A stretch of DNA of 64,000 nt from JAJEFO01 sp965221845. GTDB taxonomy: Bacteria; Pseudomonadota; Alphaproteobacteria; Rhodobacterales; Rhodobacteraceae. Below, one piece after another: positions 36,374-44,786 of this stretch (the first letter of the stretch is position 1; each line of letters opens with the position of its first letter). Location: contig OZ244919.1 in the NCBI GenBank assembly GCA_965221845.1, positions 3,844,001 through 3,908,000 on the forward strand. The letters are read 5' to 3'. The notes beneath the pieces were generated by a model. That model saw only the letters and a program-made list of their open reading frames with translations, was not told the origin of the DNA and made no database searches. A program made the translations under genes and the position numbers.

Positions 36374-37511
36374 ATGGATGCTGGGTCCGGGAACCGGACC
36401 GTCACGGGGATAGGAGCGGGAGACCATGACCACCGTAGCCGCTGGAATAGACGTGAGCAAGCACACCCTGAACATTCACCTGAACGGGCGGGACGACACA
36501 GCGACCAACGACGCGGACGGGTTCCGCAAGGTCGCCGGCATCCTGAGGAGGGGGAAGGCGGAGCGGGCCGTCATGGAAGCCACGGGGCGGATGCACAGGG
36601 CCCTCCTGCAGTCGCTGCACGACCGGGGCCTCAAAGTCGTCGTGGTCAACCCGCGCCAGTGCCGGGACTTCGCCAGGCCCGGCGGCGAGCTGGCGAAGAC
36701 CGACAGGGTCGACGCGAGGGTGCTCGCGGCCTTCGGGGCCGCGTTCCCGGACATGGCGGCCACGGCGCCGGCCGACGTGACCGTCGACAGGCTCCGCGAC
36801 ATGCCGGGGCTTCGGGGGGCCCCCGTCGACCGGCGCACCGGGCCGAGGCGGTTCCCGCCGGGGTCGGAGAGCCGGATCCGGAAGGGCCGGTCACGGGGGT
36901 GCTTGAGGAACTGGACGCCGCCGTCAGGGAGTATGACCGGCGGATCGAGGAGCTGGTCAGGGACTCGGAGAGCCTGGCGGAGAGCTACCGCATCCCGGTC
37001 TCGGTGCCGGGCATCGGCCCGGTCACGGCGGCGTCCCTGATCGCCTGGATGGGCGGGCCGGGCGCGATCGGCAGCCGCCAGGCCGCGGCGCCGGGCGGCG
37101 TGGCGCCGATCGCCCGCGACAGCGGGACGCTCAAGGGCGGGCGCCACATAGGCGGCGGACGCAGGCGTCCGGGGGACGTGCCGTGCATGGCGGCGATGGC
37201 GGCCTGCATGTCCGACCCGGAGATGAAGGCGCTGTACGGGCGGCTCCGGGAAAGGGGAAAGCACCACAAGGTCGCCGTGACCGCGGTCATGGGCGGGCCC
37301 GTCGTGACCGCGAACGTCCTCCTGCGCGACCGGCGCATGTGGGAGGACAGGTCGGTGCCCGCCGCCGGCTGACGCCCGGCGCCGGGCGAACCGCCCGCGC
37401 CTGCCCGCACGGCATCCGCCGGTGGAAAGCGGTGTGCAGAACCCGGATCCGGAGGCCCGCAGACCGAAGGAAAAGCCCGGATCCGGGCCTGGACCGAAAC
37501 ATGGATGCTGG
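36374..37511 (+). mobile_element. IS110-family element, degenerate
   Basis: The recombinase remnant is bounded by direct repeats ATGGATGCTGG (36374-36384 and 37501-37511). Removing one repeat plus the interior (1127 bp) joins the two parts of mob gene B in frame. IS110 elements lack classical terminal inverted repeats. The longer noncoding side is downstream of the gene (139 bp), as in the IS1111 group, where a guide (bridge) RNA may lie. Boundaries are inferred. Confidence 0.5.
36426..37372 (+). pseudogene. IS110-family recombinase, frameshifted
   Basis: The first frame has the RuvC-like start A-G-I-D-V-S-K-H-T-L-N-I, V-M-E-A-T-G-R-M-H, V-N-P-R-Q-C-R-D-F-A, and K-T-D-R-V-D-A-R-V-L (the DEDD motif). 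After about 36820 the sequence is disturbed and a part is missing. It resumes in another frame with L-D-A-A-V-R-E-Y-D-R-R-I, V-P-G-I-G-P-V-T-A-A-S-L-I and R-H-I-G-G-G-R-R-R. The serine of the Tnp20 domain is not cleanly seen. Dead copy. Confidence 0.8.
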
Positions 37512-37807
37512 CGCAGCGTCGTCCCCGTGTCCCAGAGGAAGCGCTCCCCCAGGAAGCGGTGGCGGTCGGCGACGAGACGCTCCACGTGTTCCAGCTGCCG
37601 GCGCTGCTCGGCGCCGGTGAGCGCCATCGGGTAGCCCGCCTCGGGATGGGGCGGCCCGTCCGGGGCCTCGCCGTCGAGGACCCGGGACAGGATGTACGAG
37701 GAGACGTCCGTGTCGGCCGCACGGGCCCTCTTCCCGATCGCCCGCCACTCCGACGGCCTGCACGTCACGCAGCGCTGCTTCCTGACGCGTCCCGCCGCCA
37801 CGGTCAC
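37501..37807 (-). pseudogene. Mob accessory gene B, N-terminal part cut by IS110
   Basis: Starts at GTG 37807, overlapping the stop of the upstream gene as GTGA. R-V-R-K-Q-R-C-V-T-C-R-P-S-E-W-R-A-I-G-K-R-A-type N-terminus, then V-S-S-Y-I-L-S-R-V-L, L-T-G-A-E-Q-R-R-Q-L-E-H-V and a helical region. This is the same design as the other two small mob proteins. The reading frame meets the IS110 right repeat after about 100 codons. Confidence 0.6.
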
Positions 37808-38139
37808 GTACCCTCCAGCGCGAGCTCGGCGTCGAGCCACGCGCCCTCCTCGGCGACGATGCCGTCCCAGAAGTCCCCGGCCCCTGCGTCGGCCATCCGC
37901 CGCTCCTCCACCCGGGCCAGGATCAGCATGGCCAGCGCCGTGCGCCGGCGCACCTCCGGGGGAAGCGCGGAAGGCGCATCGTCCTCCCGTTCCGGCTCCC
38001 GGGATTCCAGCGCGCGCTCCACGAGGAAGCGGGAGACCGACATCCCCGCACGTCCGGCAAGCGCGCCGATCATCTCCCACTCGCTGTCCGTCGTCATGAC
38101 GCAGCGCCGCCGCGTCCTCTCCCTCGGCGTCCGGGCCAT
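37804..38139 (-). CDS. Relaxosome accessory protein, first gene of mob operon
   Basis: 111 residues from ATG 38139 (GGAG just upstream). R-E-R-T-R-R-R-C-V-M-T-T-D-S-E-W-E-M-I, then A-G-M-S-V-S-R-F-L-V-E-R-A-L, the ribbon-helix-helix-type DNA-binding start of MobC-like proteins. The C-terminal half is helical (A-L-A-M-L-I-L-A-R-V-E-E-R-R). Heads an operon of at least four coupled genes transcribed toward the relaxase from the opposite strand. Confidence 0.68.
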   Translation of the reverse strand: MARTPRERTRRRCVMTTDSEWEMIGALAGRAGMSVSRFLVERALESREPEREDDAPSALPPEVRRRTALAMLILARVEERRMADAGAGDFWDGIVAEEGAWLDAELALEGT

Positions 38140-38166
38140 GGCGGGTCTCCCGTTCCGGTTCCGTAA

Positions 38167-38183
38167 CGTCGATCCGATCATAC
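38167..38183 (-). promoter_or_regulatory. Shared promoter motif, mob operon copy
   Basis: Minus-strand GTATGATCGGATCGACG with TATGAT as -10 and TTGTGA 16 bases upstream as a -35; 37 bases before the first ATG. Partner of the relaxase motif at 28409. Confidence 0.5.
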
Positions 38184-38461
38184 ACGCTCAGGGCGCGATC
38201 ACAACGGGGCCGGGGCCTCCTGCCGCCCGACACGGATTCACATGCCATCCATATGCTCTCCGACCGCAGATCCCGCACCCGAAGGCGTTTCCCGCACGCA
38301 CCAGGATGTCAATGGTCGCGACTTCGGTGCTCATGTATGTCACTTTTCGAATCAAAGAAGCCGCTTGCTACATTGCCTAACTTTCTGTAAAGGCGTGACT
38401 TAGCGAGAGCAAGAGTCCGACGCGTAGTGTTTCTGTATGCCATGACCCTTAGCCTGTTTTA

Positions 38462-38476
38462 CTACACCCGGTTTCG
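38462..38476 (+). other. Candidate attachment site, right
   Basis: CTACACCCGGTT plus TCG, partner of 5587-5601, 152 bp before the tRNA-Leu. Not part of the tRNA itself. Confidence 0.4.
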
Positions 38477-38628
38477 GGCGCCCACGACGCGGGCCATGGT
38501 GCCGGAGATCCCCGCCATGACCGCGCGGCCCGATGCGCTGCGGGACCGGCGGTCGGATTCTTTTGCCTGCCCGCCCCTTCACAAGCCCGCGAACGCCCGC
38601 TAAGAGGCAGAGGCTCCAATCGGTGCGT

Positions 38629-38715
38629 GCGGTCGTGGCGGAATTGGTAGACGCGCAGCGTTGAGGTCGCTGTGGGGTAACACCCGTGGAAGTTCGAGTC
38701 TTCTCGACCGCACCA
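38629..38715 (+). tRNA. tRNA-Leu (GAG)
   Basis: 87 nt including encoded CCA. Acceptor stem GCGGTCG / CGACCGC, anticodon loop with GAG (T-T-G-A-G-G-T), a long variable arm as in class II tRNAs, and T-arm G-T-T-C-G-A-G-T-C. Intact. It lies just right of the island, with its 5' side facing the island. Confidence 0.95.
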
Positions 38716-38838
38716 GTTCCAGCGGATCCCGGCCGGGCGCGCACGGCGGGACCGTCGTCCGGCAAGCCGCCCGGATGGCGCCGCCGGGCTCCCGGGCGGG
38801 TCGGGGCACGGTCGGGGATGCGCGGTGCCGGGGGATCA

Positions 38839-39612
38839 TTACACGATCCGGCGGGACATCTGGTCAAGCTTGGCGATCACGCTCATCGCCGCGAGAACGG
38901 AACTGCGCGGATTGTCCGGCAGGGACTTGCCGCTGATCCGGAACCGGAACGCGCCGAATTCGCCTCGGGCACGGATTTCGTGGACATTCTCGCAAATGTC
39001 GCCATCGGCGATCAGCCTGACCATCGTGCTGTCGAACCCGACGCCGGCCAGCGCGACGGCGGCGGCGACATTTGCGTTCCTCGGATATTGCAGCGCGGCA
39101 TCACGGGCGGAGCCGGCGAAATGCGTCACGGCCCCGCTTCGCAGCGCGTCAAGATCCGTCACGCGCTCGGCCGGCGAGCCTTTCCAGCCGCCGGGAGGCT
39201 TGCGTCCGACATAGGTGACCTCGTCCAGCGCGCCCACACGTGCGGCTTGCAGGCAATCGAGTGCGCCGATCGCGCCGCTTGCCAGGTGCAGTCGGGCGTT
39301 TCCCTGCACGGCGGCCGCCTCAAGCCTGGCCGACAGGCCGGCATCGGCGAGGGCCCCGACGGACACCGAAACCAGATCCAGCCCGCGTTCCAGGATCGCG
39401 GCTCCGTGCGCGCGCAAGGCGTCGTGGCCCGCACAGTCGATGACCGCATCCAGCCCGTCCGGCAGCGCCGCGGCGGATCCGACGAATCGCCCTGGCGCCT
39501 CGGGGACGCGTTCCGGACGCACAAGGACCGCCTTGACCGTGTGCGGGGTGGCGGCAAGCGCCCCGCGCACATGGCCCGCGATCGCGCCGGTTCCGATGAT
39601 GGCGATTCTCAT
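38839..39612 (-). CDS. nadX: L-aspartate dehydrogenase
   Basis: 257 residues. N-terminal Rossmann fold (I-A-I-I-G-T-G-A-I-A-G). The C-terminal domain has L-H-L-A-S-G-A-I-G-A-L-D, P-G-G-W-K-G, Y-P-R-N-A-N-V-A-A-A-V-A-L-A-G-V-G, and R-I-S-G-K-S-L-P-D-N-P-R-S-S, all typical of NadX. Converts aspartate to iminoaspartate with NAD(P)+. In this group the enzyme may serve NAD synthesis or catabolism. Start ATG 39612. Confidence 0.9.
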   Translation of the reverse strand: MRIAIIGTGAIAGHVRGALAATPHTVKAVLVRPERVPEAPGRFVGSAAALPDGLDAVIDCAGHDALRAHGAAILERGLDLVSVSVGALADAGLSARLEAAAVQGNARLHLASGAIGALDCLQAARVGALDEVTYVGRKPPGGWKGSPAERVTDLDALRSGAVTHFAGSARDAALQYPRNANVAAAVALAGVGFDSTMVRLIADGDICENVHEIRARGEFGAFRFRISGKSLPDNPRSSVLAAMSVIAKLDQMSRRIV

Positions 39613-39752
39613 GGGTGTGCCCCTTTGCGGACATGAGGCTCCTGGACTGCATGCGCCTTGGCATGGTTCCCGATCGCCGCCTCCGCCGATTCGGATTGGA
39701 TGTATCGGAACCATGCGCCATCCTGGGCGGAGCGACAACGACGGGGCGAAGC

Positions 39753-39911
39753 ATGATGCGGTACGCCAAGCACGAGGCCAAGGACCATGCCCGCGATCAT
39801 ATGTGCGACATCCGGGCCGCCGCCATGAACCCTTTCGGCGACGACCTTGCGCTGGACGAGGCGGGGCTGCGCTCGGACATCCGCCGCTGGATCGACGATC
39901 TGTGCGTGTGA
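39753..39911 (+). pseudogene. N-terminal remnant of a dihydrodipicolinate synthase-family gene
   Basis: 52 residues: H-A-R-D-H-M ... A-A-A-M-N-P-F-G-D-D-L-A-L-D-E-A-G-L-R-S-D-I-type pattern, which matches the first strand and helix of DapA-family class I aldolases, then a stop. The catalytic region is absent. It stops 2 bases before the hydrolase start, so a deletion probably removed the rest of the gene. Confidence 0.55.
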
Positions 39912-39913
39912 GC

Positions 39914-40783
39914 ATGCGGCGCGGCTGGCGGGACCTCGACCAGGAAGAGCTTGAGCGTCAGTACGACGCCCGGGCCTCGGTCCCGGACTTCGAGGCCGAG
40001 ATCGCGCGCTACCGGGATCTGAGCGCGGAATGCCATGGCGACTGCGAGGTCGTCCGCGACCTTGCCTACGGCCCTTCGCGCGACGAGCGCATCGACTACT
40101 TTCCCGCGGGCTCCGGCAGGCCGGTTCTCGTTTTCCTCCATGGCGGCTATTGGCGGCTGCTCGGGCGCGCCGAGAGCGCGTTCATGGCGAAGGCGCTCGC
40201 CGGCCGCGGCATCGGCACGGCGGTCGTCGAGTACAGCCTCGCGCCCAAGGCCAGCCTTGACGCAATCGTCGCGCAGTGCCGCCGCGCCGTCGCCTGGATC
40301 CACCGCAACATCGCGCGGCATGGCGGCGATCCGGCGAGGCTGTTCGTCGGCGGTTCGTCCGCAGGGGCGCAGCTGGCCGCGATGGCGCTGGCAACCGAAT
40401 GGGGCGCGTTCCCCGGCGTGCCCCGCGATGTCCTGAAGGGCGGCGTGCTGGCAAGCGGGCTCTACGACCTGGAGCCGGTGCGCCATTGCAGGCCCAACGA
40501 ATGGCTGCGGCTCGACGCCGCCGCGGCCCGCCGGAACTCGCCGCTGGGCATGGCCCTTCCCGGGGAGGCCAGGCTGCTGGTCGCCTGGGGCGGGCAGGAA
40601 ACGGACGAGTTCAGGCGCCAGAGCCGGGACTACTCCAGGCATCTGCAGGAAGCGGGCATGGAAGTGACATGCCTGGAAATCGAGGACCGGAACCATTTCA
40701 ATGTCGTCACGGACCTGGCCGATCCCGGCCGGCGGCTTCACCGGGCGGCGGCGTCATTGATCGACGGCTGCGCGGCGCCTTGA
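39914..40783 (+). CDS. Alpha/beta hydrolase, arylformamidase-like
   Basis: 289 residues from ATG 39914. H-G-G-Y-W oxyanion motif (about 77-81), nucleophile elbow G-G-S-S-A-G-A (about 138-144), and C-terminal R-N-H-F-N with the catalytic His. The HGGYW type includes kynurenine formamidases and related small-acyl hydrolases; the substrate here is unknown. It is part of a small cluster with nadX and the DapA-family remnant. Confidence 0.8.
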   Translation: MRRGWRDLDQEELERQYDARASVPDFEAEIARYRDLSAECHGDCEVVRDLAYGPSRDERIDYFPAGSGRPVLVFLHGGYWRLLGRAESAFMAKALAGRGIGTAVVEYSLAPKASLDAIVAQCRRAVAWIHRNIARHGGDPARLFVGGSSAGAQLAAMALATEWGAFPGVPRDVLKGGVLASGLYDLEPVRHCRPNEWLRLDAAAARRNSPLGMALPGEARLLVAWGGQETDEFRRQSRDYSRHLQEAGMEVTCLEIEDRNHFNVVTDLADPGRRLHRAAASLIDGCAAP

Positions 40784-40967
40784 GGCGAAGGCGGGCCGCT
40801 TGGCATGAGTTTGCGGCGGGCATGGGACTTCCGTTCCGGCAGCGGGCTTCGCCATGGACGAGCGGCAGCCGATCCCCGCGACGCTTGCCCGGCCCGACAG
40901 CCTTGCCGGCCTTCGGGAAATCCCGGCGCCGGAGGCGTTTCCAAGCCGCGCCGCCGCCGGTCGCCGC

Positions 40968-41241
40968 GCTGCAGGGCGGTCAGCGTGGCAGCCTTGCTGC
41001 TGCGGCGCGGTTTCCCTGCCTCGCACATGTCGGCTATATGAAGATCGACGGGGTCGCCAAAGGTCTGGAGACGGGAGACGGACGGCGTGTTCGGTGCCAG
41101 CCCCCGGTTCGCCCGGGTCTCCGCCTGCCGGGCCCGGCGATGGGCGTCGTCGCGGCGAGGAAACGTCTCGCTCGCGAAGCCGCCCTTTCGCCTGACCTGG
41201 GCCCGGCAGGTGCCGGAGGGAAGCTTGGTTATGGTGGCCGT
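40968..41241 (-). pseudogene. Phage-type tyrosine integrase, N-terminal remnant
   Basis: Minus-strand sequence reads T-A-T-I-T-K-L-P-S-G-T-C-R-A-Q-V-R-R-K, then A-S-E-T-F, R-R-D-D-A, S-V-S-R-L-Q-T-F-G-D, D-L-H-I-A-D-M-C-E-A-G-K-P, S-K-A-A-T-L. This is the arm-binding domain start of a site-specific integrase. The expected first codon is ACG instead of ATG and the sequence dissolves after about 90 codons. It points away from dusA, whose 5' end is a known integration site. Confidence 0.65.
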
Positions 41242-41357
41242 CTCCCGTGTGTGCAGCGTGTCGTCGCAGGAGGGGGCAGGTTCCGGTATGCCGGGGCGTG
41301 CCGGGGCGTATTCAAGCTTAGCAGCCAGCGCCGCCAACAGTCTGGAGATGCACAAGA

Positions 41358-42377
41358 ATGAAAACGGGCCAAATCTCTAGATTGTCCTGTGCCCCCATGA
41401 TGGAATGGACGGATCGGCATTGCCGGTACCTGCACCGGCTCATGTCGCGCCATGCACGGCTCTACACGGAGATGGTGGCGTCCGCCGCACTGGTTCGCGG
41501 CAACGCCAGGCATCTCATCTCCTTCGATGAAGCTGAACATCCGTTGGCCCTGCAGCTTGGCGGCTCGGACCCTTCCGAGCTGGCCGAAGCCGCGGGGATC
41601 GCCGCGGCGGAGGGTTATGATGAGGTCAACCTGAACGTCGGCTGTCCATCCGAAAGAGTGCAATCGGGAGCGTTCGGCGCCGCGCTCATGAAGAGGCCTG
41701 AACTGGTGGCAGAATGCCTGGCGAAAATGCGATCCGCTGTCGCGGTCCCGGTCACGGTCAAGTGCCGGATAGGAGTCGACGATCAGGATCCTGCCGTCGT
41801 GCTTCCGGATTTCCTGCGACTCGTCAGGGATGCTGGCGTGACGACCGTGGCAGTCCATGCGCGAAAGGCGTGGCTTCAGGGGCTCAGCCCGAAGCAGAAC
41901 CGCGAAATTCCGCCCCTGGACCATGAACTCGTCTGCGTCATGAAGGACCGGTTTCCGGACCTCCGGATCATCGCGAACGGCGGCATCGCCTCCCTGGAAC
42001 AGGCACGCGTCCTGCTGGACCGAGGCATGGACGGCGTCATGATCGGGCGGGCCGCCTACCAGTCGCCCTGGCGCATCCTGGGCACGGCTGACCGTGACAT
42101 CTTCGGGGAGCAGCCGCCATTCTCGTCGCCTGCGGACGTGGTTCGCGCGATGTGCCCCTACATCGAGCGTCACGTGAGCGACGGTGGCCGCCTCCGTTCC
42201 GTGACGCGGCACATGCTCGGACTCTTCGCAGGGCGCGCTGGCGCGCGTCGCTGGCGGCGCAGTCTTTCCGAGCATGCCGGCGAAGACGGGGCGGGGGCTG
42301 AAGTCGTGCTTGAGTCTCTTGAAGCGGTCGAGCGGTCCGGCGGGGACGGAGACACGCATTTCGGGAGGGCCGCCTGA
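41358..42377 (+). CDS. dusA: tRNA-dihydrouridine(20/20a) synthase
   Basis: 339 residues. FMN TIM-barrel enzyme reducing U20/U20a in tRNA D loops. Start region L-S-C-A-P-M-M-E-W-T-D-R-H-C-R typical of DusA; catalytic Cys in N-V-G-C-P-S; V-T-V-K-C-R-I-G-V-D; H-A-R-K-A-W-L-Q-G-L-S-P-K-Q-N-R; I-A-N-G-G-I; M-I-G-R-A-A-Y. Complete length. The dusA 5' end is an attachment site for a family of integrases (Farrugia and colleagues, 2015), consistent with the integrase remnant just upstream. Confidence 0.95.
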   Translation: MKTGQISRLSCAPMMEWTDRHCRYLHRLMSRHARLYTEMVASAALVRGNARHLISFDEAEHPLALQLGGSDPSELAEAAGIAAAEGYDEVNLNVGCPSERVQSGAFGAALMKRPELVAECLAKMRSAVAVPVTVKCRIGVDDQDPAVVLPDFLRLVRDAGVTTVAVHARKAWLQGLSPKQNREIPPLDHELVCVMKDRFPDLRIIANGGIASLEQARVLLDRGMDGVMIGRAAYQSPWRILGTADRDIFGEQPPFSSPADVVRAMCPYIERHVSDGGRLRSVTRHMLGLFAGRAGARRWRRSLSEHAGEDGAGAEVVLESLEAVERSGGDGDTHFGRAA

Positions 42378-43221
42378 CGCGCAGCGTGCACGAACTCTTA
42401 TGAGCCCCCTCGGTAGGATGATTGGTAGCCATGCGATTGACGGAAGACCAGTCCAATGACGTGACGGTGACGCTACCGTCAGCGATCGACGGGCTTGTGA
42501 CGGTGGGACATAAGCCCGGTCCAGGGCGGAACTGGCCATGTATGGCGGCGACATCCGGTTGTCGGTCATCTGGTGGGAACCGGGCCGCGCATCGCCGGAC
42601 GGTTCGTGCGTTCGGGTCAGGGGCGACGTCAAGAAATTCAATGGAGGGCTTGAAATCCACGCGAGGGAAACCGGGGTCGAGCAATGTGGAACGACCAACG
42701 GACCACTCCCCTCCATCGCCGCGTTCCATCTCGCGTGCGTTACGCCGTCGCCATCCCGCTCACGTCCGGCGACAATGGCAAGGGACACATCGTACTTCTT
42801 GGCTCCGCACAATACTGACATTGCGTCCTGCAGCCTCCGGCCGCACCGCTTCCACGACGCGACGAGGTCGTCAGGGTCTTGGCTCCAGCGAAAGGGCCGG
42901 CCGTCGTGGGGGGGGGGGGGGCGATGCAGCCCTCGACAGCCGCGACACACGCATCGAGGGAGTTGGAGACGGCGTTCTTCCGCCACTGCCGGACCGGTTT
43001 GAGAAGAAGCCCTCCACCACGTCCATACAGGACGCCGACGTCGGCGTGAAGTGGAAGGACCGGTTTGGGTGATCCTTCAGCCGGGCATGGACACGGGCGG
43101 ACGGTCAAGGCCGGTTGATTCTCGGGTCTTGATCGAATTCAACGGGATCTGGACGGCGTTTGTCCGCACTGCCATAACTCGGGCGCGCGCCTGCGCCTGA
43201 GCGAAACGGGGAGAAAGAAAG
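42378..43221. other. Unassigned intergenic region with poly-G tract
   Basis: 844 bp between dusA and the TRAP operon. All six frames give open stretches, but none resembles a family I know. It contains 14 consecutive G (42908-42921), a 7 bp inverted repeat (42462-42481), and GGGGAGAAAGAAAG before the TRAP start. Probably decayed DNA plus the TRAP promoter. Confidence 0.45.
42908..42921 (+). repeat. Poly-G tract, 14 bases
   Basis: The longest of three intergenic poly-G runs in the window. Confidence 0.9.
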
Positions 43222-44232
43222 ATGCTTGCAATTCTTCGTCGGACTCTGTCCGCGACACTGTTTCTCGGAATGTCTGCCGGGGCCGCGGATGCGGCGACAT
43301 GGAAGTTCAACAACGGGCTTCCGGAAGGCCGTGGAGAGTCAGCGCAGCTCGAGAACTTTGCCGCGGACGTGGCAGAGCTGAGCGGCGGCAGCCTCGAGAT
43401 CGACGTGTTCCACGGCGGTTCGCTGAACCTGAAGGACAGCGACGTGGCGCGCTGGCTGCCCCGCGGAGCGGTCGAAATGGGCCTGGTCTGGGCGAACTAT
43501 CTCGGCCGCGACGTTCCCGCCCTGAACGCGGTCATGGTCCAGGGATCGGTCGGAAGCCCCGAGGAGCTGATTGCCGCGCTGCCTGAAATCCAGGAGATCT
43601 ACGCCGAGGTGCTGGGCGAGCTGGGCATCGTGCCGACCGGGTTCATGGCCCTGCCGCTCCTGAAGGCCTCGATCTTCTGTCGCGAGGACCCGGTGCGCTC
43701 GCTTGAAGACCTCAGGAAGAAGAAGCTGCGCGTCTGGAGCAACGATCAGGTCGAGACCTTCACCAAGCTTGGCGTCTCGGCCCAGATCGTCGGCCAGAAC
43801 GGCCTCTACGTGGCGCTCCAGACCGGCGTCGTCGACTGTGCCGTCTATCCTGCGCTCTTCGCGCACACGATCTCGCTTCAGGAGGTGACCAGGCATGCCT
43901 CCTACCTCTATCCGGTGGCGGGCGTTCCCTACGTTCTGGGCGCGTCGAAAGGCGCATGGGAGAGCCTCCGCGATTCCGAGCGCGAGGCGGTCACCACGGC
44001 GGCGGCCCGTGTCTGGGAGCGCACCAACGAGTATTCGAAGGCGGAGGAGAACGAGCAGGCCGCCCGCGCCGGGCTGGCGGAGCAGGGAATCGAGTTCCTC
44101 GAGCCGTTCTCTGAAGAAGATCGCGCCGCCTTTCTCGCCGCCGCCTCCGCCACATGGCAGGAGATGGCCGAGGAGGCCGGGGGCAAGGCGCCCGAGTACC
44201 GCCGGAGAATCCTCGGCGTCCTCGGACGCTGA
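43222..44232 (+). CDS. TRAP transporter substrate-binding protein (DctP family)
   Basis: 336 residues with a Sec signal peptide cleaved near A-D-A-A. Periplasmic binding protein: T-W-K-F-N-N start, W-A-N-Y-L-G, K-K-L-R-V-W-S motif, V-D-C-A-V-Y-P. Ligand unknown; sugar-acid-type ligands are plausible from the downstream oxidation genes. First gene of the three-gene TRAP operon. Confidence 0.9.
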   Translation: MLAILRRTLSATLFLGMSAGAADAATWKFNNGLPEGRGESAQLENFAADVAELSGGSLEIDVFHGGSLNLKDSDVARWLPRGAVEMGLVWANYLGRDVPALNAVMVQGSVGSPEELIAALPEIQEIYAEVLGELGIVPTGFMALPLLKASIFCREDPVRSLEDLRKKKLRVWSNDQVETFTKLGVSAQIVGQNGLYVALQTGVVDCAVYPALFAHTISLQEVTRHASYLYPVAGVPYVLGASKGAWESLRDSEREAVTTAAARVWERTNEYSKAEENEQAARAGLAEQGIEFLEPFSEEDRAAFLAAASATWQEMAEEAGGKAPEYRRRILGVLGR

Positions 44233-44234
44233 GC

Positions 44235-44768
44235 TTGGGCGACGGCGACACAGAAGACGGGCGCAAGGCACGTTCGAGCCGGATCGAGGGCTTGCTGGCG
44301 CCTGCCTTCGTCGCGATGGCTGTCTTGGCGGCGCTGGCAGGCGGGGCGATTGTCGTTCTGATCGGCGCAAGCGTGACAATGCGCTACTTCGCGTTCTCCC
44401 CGTTCCGGTTCACCGAGGAGCTGGCCGGGCTCCTGATGACGGCCGCGTTCTTTCTCGCCCTGCCGCTTGCCACGCTTCGGGCCGAACACGTTCGCGTGCT
44501 GGCGCTCGTCTCCGCGCTGCCGGGCAGGGCGGCGCGCCCGTTCGGCGTTCTGGCGGCGCTCTCCGGCGCCGCGTTCTGCCTGTGGTTTCTCGCGCTCTCC
44601 ATCCCCTGGCTGGAATTCGCGTTCGACCGCAAAATCAAGACCGAGGTCGGCCGCATCCTGATGTACCCCTGGATGGCGCTGATGCCGCTGTCCATGGCCT
44701 TGAGCACGGTTGCCTTCCTGGTGCGCGGCGCATCGGGCGGCGACGAGGGGAAGACGGGCCGGTCCTGA
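44235..44768 (+). CDS. TRAP transporter small permease (DctQ family)
   Basis: 177 residues from TTG 44235, two bases after the DctP stop; no ATG gives a sensible N-terminus. Four membrane helices (about residues 20-45, 50-75, 90-110, 130-150) with R-F-T-E-E-L-A-G-L-L between the first two. Anchors the large permease in the inner membrane. Confidence 0.85.
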   Translation: MGDGDTEDGRKARSSRIEGLLAPAFVAMAVLAALAGGAIVVLIGASVTMRYFAFSPFRFTEELAGLLMTAAFFLALPLATLRAEHVRVLALVSALPGRAARPFGVLAALSGAAFCLWFLALSIPWLEFAFDRKIKTEVGRILMYPWMALMPLSMALSTVAFLVRGASGGDEGKTGRS

Positions 44769-44786
44769 CCGGGCAGAAGGAAAGCG

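Larger units (their letters stand above)
38140..38628. other. Right island edge intergenic region
   Basis: 489 bp. Contains the mob operon promoter motif (38167-38183), an A/T-richer segment near 38320-38400, the candidate right attachment repeat (38462) and the upstream region of tRNA-Leu. No gene is supported. Confidence 0.45.

Noticed and set aside
38629..38715. tRNA-Leu 3' end as the island attachment site
   Set aside because: The 3' end faces away from the island and I find no copy of it near the integrases.
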